Below are positions 60,359 to 64,000 of a stretch of DNA of 64,000 bases, piece after piece. The translations under genes and the position numbers were made by a program. The notes under the pieces were generated by a model that was not told where the DNA came from, ran no database searches, and saw only the letters and a program-made list of their open reading frames with translations. Origin of the DNA: OFTM10 sp964344055 (lineage in GTDB: Bacteria; Actinomycetota; Acidimicrobiia; Acidimicrobiales; Aldehydirespiratoraceae); assembly GCA_964344055.1 (NCBI GenBank), contig CAYFLT010000016.1:1-64000 (forward strand), in the 5' to 3' direction. Positions within the stretch are counted from its first letter, which is position 1, and every line of letters starts with the position of its first letter.

Positions 60359-60814
60359 ATGACCACCGTCTTCTCCAGCCCCGACGACATTCTCGACGCG
60401 GTCGGATCCGAACTGGGAACCAGCGACTGGGTCGACATCGATCAGGCCCGAATCGACCTGTTCGCCGATGCGACCGGCGATCATCAGTGGATCCACGTCG
60501 ATCCCGAGAAGGCGGCGGCCGGGCCTTTCGGCACGACCATCGCGCACGGGTATCTCACACTCAGCCTCACCAACCAATTCCTCCCCGAGATCGTCACGGT
60601 CGAAGGCGTGTCGATGGGGATCAACTACGGGGTGAACAAGGTGCGGTTTCCCCAGCCGGTGGCGGTCGGTTCGCGGGTTCGGGCCACCGGAACCCTCACC
60701 GAGGCGACCGAGGTCGCCGGCGGCGTCCAGACGGTGATCACCCTGGTGGTCGAGATCGAGGGGGCCGAGAAGCCGGCGTGCATCGTCGAGTCGGTCAGCC
60801 GGTTCCTGCGGTGA
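60359..60814 (+). CDS. MaoC-family (R)-specific enoyl-CoA hydratase-like protein
   Basis: 151 residues, single hot-dog domain. Hydratase-2 motif: LFADATGDHQWIHVDPEKA, then FGTTIAHGYLTLSL, with the catalytic Asp and His. Close paralogue of the protein at 9149-9619 (shared SMGINYGVNKVRF and EIEGAEKPA). Leaderless start from the TAGCGT box; there is no Shine-Dalgarno. It may hydrate medium-chain enoyl-CoA; physiological pathway unknown. Confidence 0.9.
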   Translation: MTTVFSSPDDILDAVGSELGTSDWVDIDQARIDLFADATGDHQWIHVDPEKAAAGPFGTTIAHGYLTLSLTNQFLPEIVTVEGVSMGINYGVNKVRFPQPVAVGSRVRATGTLTEATEVAGGVQTVITLVVEIEGAEKPACIVESVSRFLR

Positions 60815-60834
60815 ACAGCGGCCGGCGAAGGGCC

Positions 60835-60840
60835 TAGGCT
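60835..60840 (+). promoter_or_regulatory. TAGGCT -10 box of map, leaderless spacing
   Basis: TAGGCT followed by GGTCTCC (7 nt) and ATG 60848. Confidence 0.5.
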
Positions 60841-60847
60841 GGTCTCC

Positions 60848-61801
60848 ATGGCCAAACGCAAGAGGAAGCCGACCCGACCCGCTCCGGGCGTGGCGCCGTC
60901 GTTGCCTCCCGTGCAACCCGGCCTCATCAGTCCCATGCGGCGGGTACCCGCCGAGGTCGCACGGCCGCACTACGCGCTCACCGGTGATCCCGGCCCGTCA
61001 CAGTCGTCCCTGGTCCGAACTCCCGACGAGATCGACGCCATGCGCCGCACCGGCCACTACGCGGCGGAGATCCTCCTTCGGGCCGGTGAGATCGTTCAGC
61101 CCGGGATCACCACCGACGAGATCGACCGCTTCGTCCACGACGCCTGCATCAACGCCGGGGGCTACCCCAGTCCGCTGAACTACCGCGGCTTCCCGAAGTC
61201 GGTCTGTACCTCGGTGAACGAGGTCATCTGCCACGGGATCCCTGACAGCCGGCCCCTCGCCGAGGGCGACATCGTCAACATCGACGTCACCATCTGGAGA
61301 GAAGGTGTGCACGGCGACACGTCCGCCACCTTCCTGGTCGGGGAGGTCGACGAGCACTCCCTGCGACTCGTTCGCGAGACGGCCCGGGCGCTGGAGCTCG
61401 GCATCGCGGCGGTGTCGCCCGGTGGTCTCGTCAGCGAAATCGGGCGGGCCATCGAGAGCCACGCCGTCACCCATCGGCTCGGAGTGGTCCGGGAGTTCAT
61501 CGGCCACGGGGTCGGAACCGAGTTCCACACCAACCTCCAGATCCCGCACTACCACGACCGACGTCTCACCACCCGGCTCGAGCTCGGCACCTCGTTCACC
61601 ATCGAGCCGATGCTGACGCTGGGCTCGGCGGAGGCCGCGATCTGGGACGACGACTGGACGGCCGTCACCGTCGACGGCACGCGCTCGGCCCAATTCGAAC
61701 ACACCCTGATCGTCGGGCCCGATGGCGCCGAACGGCTCACCCTCACACCGGCGGGGGAGTGTGCGCACGACCATGTCGCGGCCGCGGTGGCCCTCGCCTG
61801 A
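60848..61801 (+). CDS. map: Methionine aminopeptidase type I
   Basis: 317 residues; a basic N-terminal extension (MAKRKRKPTRPAPG) and ~45 more residues, as in the mycobacterial MetAP1c type, precede the catalytic domain. Metal ligands: Asp in VNIDVTIW, Asp in HGDTSATF, His in IGHGVGTEFH, Glu in FTIEPMLTLG, Glu in FEHTLIV. Substrate-binding His in VICHGIPD. It removes initiator Met from new proteins. Leaderless -10 box upstream. Confidence 0.94.
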   Translation: MAKRKRKPTRPAPGVAPSLPPVQPGLISPMRRVPAEVARPHYALTGDPGPSQSSLVRTPDEIDAMRRTGHYAAEILLRAGEIVQPGITTDEIDRFVHDACINAGGYPSPLNYRGFPKSVCTSVNEVICHGIPDSRPLAEGDIVNIDVTIWREGVHGDTSATFLVGEVDEHSLRLVRETARALELGIAAVSPGGLVSEIGRAIESHAVTHRLGVVREFIGHGVGTEFHTNLQIPHYHDRRLTTRLELGTSFTIEPMLTLGSAEAAIWDDDWTAVTVDGTRSAQFEHTLIVGPDGAERLTLTPAGECAHDHVAAAVALA

Positions 61802-61856
61802 TCGACGGCCGCGCTGCCGCACCGGCCACGACGACGCGCGACTTTCCGTGGTCCTC

Positions 61857-61908
61857 TAGCGTCGGGGTCACCAACCGCCCACGACGACGGATCTTCCAAA
61901 CCAAGGAG
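61857..61908 (+). promoter_or_regulatory. Promoter and ribosome site of the DUF4332-like gene
   Basis: TAGCGT (61857-61862) implies a ~45-nt leader, and AAGGAG (61903-61908) lies 7 nt before ATG 61916. This is an ordinary leadered gene, in contrast with its leaderless neighbours. Confidence 0.5.
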
Positions 61909-61915
61909 CGAGACG

Positions 61916-62326
61916 ATGGCGTCCATCGAGACGATCGAAGGCATCGGTGTGAAGAACGGCAAGGCATTGCGCAAGGCCGGCATCCGGTCCACCGCGGCCC
62001 TGCTGCGCGAAGCCGGTTCGAAGAAGGGCCGCAAGGCCTGTTCGGCAGCCACCGGATGCACCGAGACCCAGCTCCTCGAGTGGGTCAACCGCGCGGACCT
62101 CATGCGGGTGCGTGGTGTCGGTGAGGAATACAGCGACCTCCTGGAGCAGTCCGGGGTCGACACCGTCAAGGAACTGCGCAAGCGCAAGCCGGCCAACCTC
62201 CACGCCAAGATGCTCGAGGTGAATTCCGCGAAGCGCCGGCCCCTCGTACGTCGCCCGCCGTCGCTCGGAGAGGTCGAGCGCTGGGTCGAGCACGCCAAGA
62301 CCCTCGATCCCGCGGTCAGTCACTGA
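61916..62326 (+). CDS. DUF4332-like helix-hairpin-helix protein
   Basis: 136 residues: IETIEGIGVKNGKALRKAGI then LMRVRGVGEEYSDLLEQSGV, two helix-hairpin-helix units with the I-x-G-(I/V)-G turn. They are separated by SKKGRKACSAATGCTETQLLEWVNRAD. The pattern fits DUF4332, possibly nucleic-acid binding through HhH turns. Strongly basic overall. AAGGAG ribosome site. Function unknown. Confidence 0.75.
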   Translation: MASIETIEGIGVKNGKALRKAGIRSTAALLREAGSKKGRKACSAATGCTETQLLEWVNRADLMRVRGVGEEYSDLLEQSGVDTVKELRKRKPANLHAKMLEVNSAKRRPLVRRPPSLGEVERWVEHAKTLDPAVSH

Positions 62327-62341
62327 GTCCACGGGTTCGTC

Positions 62342-62369
62342 CCGGCCCGGCCACACAGTGCGGGGCCGG
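62342..62369. terminator. GC-rich hairpin between convergent genes
   Basis: CCGGCCC (62342-62348) pairs with GGGCCGG (62363-62369) across 14 nt, between the DUF4332-like stop and the RNB ribonuclease stop. There is no T-run; may serve as a bidirectional terminator. Confidence 0.35.
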
Positions 62370-63818
62370 TCACGCGATCCGGAAGTCCACCTGACGATCG
62401 TCGGGTGACGCGGCTTCCAGTACCACCGTCACCTCGGCACCGAGTTCGAGGCCGGCCGACGGAACGCGTGCCACCACGGCCGGATGCCGAAGCTGGATCC
62501 GACCCCGGTCCCGCTCGGTGTCGACGTCGGTGACGACGGCGTCGAACCGCTCACCCACCCGCGGCGCGAGTACAACCGCCTCGACATAGTCGACGAGCGC
62601 CCGCTCGAGGTTCCGATCCCGATTGCGAGCCGCTCCCATGAGGCTGGGGAGCTCGTCGAGCGTCTCCAACGCCCACCCCGGAGGCTCGCGGTCGGCGCAC
62701 TGAGCCAGGACGATCTCGTTCGCGAATCGATCACACAGCCGGCGTAGCGGGGCTGTGACATGGGCGTAGGTCGATGCGATGGCCGAGTGCTCGGGCTCGG
62801 TCGGAGGGTCGTCCTCCTGGAAGGCCACGTAGCCCGCACCCCGCAACCCCCGGGCCCCCTGTGACAGCAGGGCCGCACGCTCCGGGCTGTCCGGGCGGAG
62901 ATCTCGGACCCGGTCGGCGTAGCCGACGTCGTCGGGCCAGTCGATGCCGAGTGCTCGGGCCGTGCGGCGGAGCCTGGCGACGGTACGGGGTTCGGGTCGG
63001 GGGAGTGTCCGCAACAATCCCTCACCGCCGGCGAGCATGATCCGGCTGGCCGCAATCCCGGTGAGCAGCGAGATCTGGGCATTCCAGTTCTCGACGGGCA
63101 GTGTCTCGTCGTAGACGACGTGGAAGCTGCCGTCGGGCTCATGGGTCACTTCCTGGGCCGGAAGATCCAGGCTCACCGCCCCTCGCTCGACCTCTCGTTG
63201 CCGACGAAGGAGGCCGATTTCCCGAAGCAGCGCCACGGGATGATCCGCATCGACGGAGTCGGCCAGCGCCTGCGCCTTCCGGTAGGACAGCTGCTGCCGG
63301 TTGCGGACGTCGGCCCGCTCCAGTCGGGCCGCCTCGATCTCGGCGTCGGCATCGAGGTCGATCGTCCACAGCAGCGCCCGCCGGTCCCGCCCCTCCAACA
63401 GACTCCCGCCGTCCTCGTTGATCGACTCCGGATGGAGGGAAGTGCGCAGGTCGGGGCTGTAGAGGGTGAGACCCCGGGAACGGGCTTCGAGGTCGACGGG
63501 GCCGCCCGGAGGAACGAATGCCGCCACGTCGGCGATCGCGTAGTAGAGCGTGTAGCCGGCGCCTCGCCGGGAGGCGGCGAACGCCTGGTCCAGGTCGGTC
63601 GACCCGTGTGGATCGATCGCCACGAACTCGATGTCCCTGGCGTCGATCAGCACCTGGGACGCTCCCGGCGGGATCCGGGGGCCGTCGGAGACGCTGGTGC
63701 CTGCGGCCTCGAGCACGGCCTCGGGGAACCGGGGTGGCACGTCGAGTTGTTCACGGATTCGTCGGAATCCCTCGATCATCTCCGGATCGGGAGGGCAGCG
63801 GACGAACTGGCGAGGCAC
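62370..63818 (-). CDS. RNB-domain ribonuclease (RNase II/R-like)
   Basis: 482 residues. The catalytic RNB region is intact at its start: FVAIDPHGSTDLDQAFAASR with the Asp cluster, then YYAIADVAAFV, RTSLHPESINED, and the late YAHVTAPLRRLCDRFAN. The protein is shorter than RNase R (~700-800) and lacks the N-terminal cold-shock domains; the C-terminal S1-like part is brief (VGERFDAVVTDVDTERDRGRIQL). It degrades RNA 3'-5'. GTG 63818 is 8 nt after TAACGT. Confidence 0.87.
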   Translation of the reverse strand: MPRQFVRCPPDPEMIEGFRRIREQLDVPPRFPEAVLEAAGTSVSDGPRIPPGASQVLIDARDIEFVAIDPHGSTDLDQAFAASRRGAGYTLYYAIADVAAFVPPGGPVDLEARSRGLTLYSPDLRTSLHPESINEDGGSLLEGRDRRALLWTIDLDADAEIEAARLERADVRNRQQLSYRKAQALADSVDADHPVALLREIGLLRRQREVERGAVSLDLPAQEVTHEPDGSFHVVYDETLPVENWNAQISLLTGIAASRIMLAGGEGLLRTLPRPEPRTVARLRRTARALGIDWPDDVGYADRVRDLRPDSPERAALLSQGARGLRGAGYVAFQEDDPPTEPEHSAIASTYAHVTAPLRRLCDRFANEIVLAQCADREPPGWALETLDELPSLMGAARNRDRNLERALVDYVEAVVLAPRVGERFDAVVTDVDTERDRGRIQLRHPAVVARVPSAGLELGAEVTVVLEAASPDDRQVDFRIA

Positions 63819-63826
63819 GGCGGTCG

Positions 63827-63832
63827 ACGTTA
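63827..63832 (-). promoter_or_regulatory. TAACGT -10 box of the RNB ribonuclease gene
   Basis: On the minus strand TAACGT is followed by CGACCGCC (8 nt) and GTG 63818. Confidence 0.45.
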
Positions 63833-63890
63833 GTCGTGTCCGACCGGTGGTCCGTGGCCGGGTTGTGCCGCGAGAGGCCCTACGGCCTCG

Positions 63891-64000
63891 TCACCGGCTG
63901 GTTGCCGATTCGGGGCGTGGCATCTCGACCCACGTGCGGCCGGGGAGAATCGTCACGAATGCCGCGGCGTCGGTGACGTACTCGAACTGGTCGTCGATCT
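63891..64000 (-). CDS. C-terminal end of a DUF3048-like lipoprotein, partial
   Basis: The last 35 codons of a gene that begins beyond the window: DDQFEYVTDAAAFVTILPGR then TWVEMPRPESATSR and TGA. The 'F-x-Y-V-T-D ... (V)-x-I-x-P-G-R-T-W-V-E-(M/L)-P' ending matches DUF3048 family proteins, usually secreted lipoproteins. Only the end is visible, so confidence is moderate. Confidence 0.55.
   Translation of the reverse strand, partial: IDDQFEYVTDAAAFVTILPGRTWVEMPRPESATSR

Overview
The window is high-GC DNA (roughly two-thirds G+C) densely packed with genes, many overlapping by 4 bp (GTGA/ATGA junctions). It looks like an actinobacterial genome, and I infer class Acidimicrobiia or a relative. The evidence is an S-(hydroxymethyl)mycothiol dehydrogenase (mycothiol is actinobacterial), an inositol-1-phosphate synthase, an F420-type luciferase-like oxidoreductase, many CoA/fatty-acid catabolism genes, and many TANNNT -10 boxes placed 6-8 nt before a start codon, the arrangement of leaderless actinobacterial mRNAs. 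No tRNA, rRNA, CRISPR, phage or transposase gene was seen. Seven runs of N (10 bp x5, 50 bp, 73 bp) interrupt genes. Reading frames show that at least three of the 10-bp runs are placeholders of wrong length, so this is a scaffolded draft.

Layout. 1-6.8 kb: end of a class IV aminotransferase, then an operon of a double CaiB-type CoA-transferase, an alpha/beta hydrolase and a fused indolepyruvate ferredoxin oxidoreductase. 6.9-9.1 kb: ino1 divergent from a LysR regulator. 9.1-13.4 kb: MaoC hydratase, a two-module hypothetical, a secreted TAP-like hydrolase, an SDR and a Nudix protein, followed by an unusual 280-bp gap with two hairpins. 13.7-20.1 kb: aquaporin, M20 amidohydrolase, phosphatase/amidotransferase/membrane protein/tag run, and divergent MFS and EamA transporters. 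20.2-26.8 kb: epimerase and acyl-CoA synthetase divergent from enoyl-CoA hydratase, then an MBL hydrolase, a flavin reductase with an apparent frameshift, and a thiolase-like protein without the usual Cys. This stretch contains hairpin repeats lying exactly at stop codons. 26.8-30.6 kb: mycothiol-dependent formaldehyde oxidation (mscR plus an MBL hydrolase), two methyltransferases and a GNAT. 30.7-36.5 kb: VOC protein, an SPFH membrane protein with a tiny ribbon-helix-helix gene, an LLM oxidoreductase, two cupredoxins, a hydrolase and gluQ.

36.6-43.7 kb: von Willebrand A lipoprotein, VIT1-type transporter, a DUF1800/DUF1501 pair in which the DUF1501 protein carries three SLH repeats, and a fold-type II PLP homologue that has lost the PLP lysine. 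43.7-47.8 kb: enoyl-CoA hydratase - hydrolase - hrpB operon. 47.9-60.3 kb: YihY protein, a TetR regulator with an inverted repeat at its promoter, a ~1087-residue FAAL-ACP-alpha-oxoamine synthase fusion, a membrane PAS-PAS-GGDEF-EAL protein, two membrane proteins including a CDF transporter, and a GAF-GAF-GGDEF-EAL protein. 60.3-64 kb: second MaoC hydratase, map, a DUF4332-like protein, an RNB ribonuclease, and the end of a probable DUF3048 protein.

The strongest candidate for something little described is the 49.7-60.3 kb block. A single polypeptide there appears able to activate a fatty acid, load it on its own carrier domain and condense it with an amino acid to an alpha-amino ketone. It is flanked by a regulator with an operator-like repeat and by two cyclic-di-GMP enzymes.
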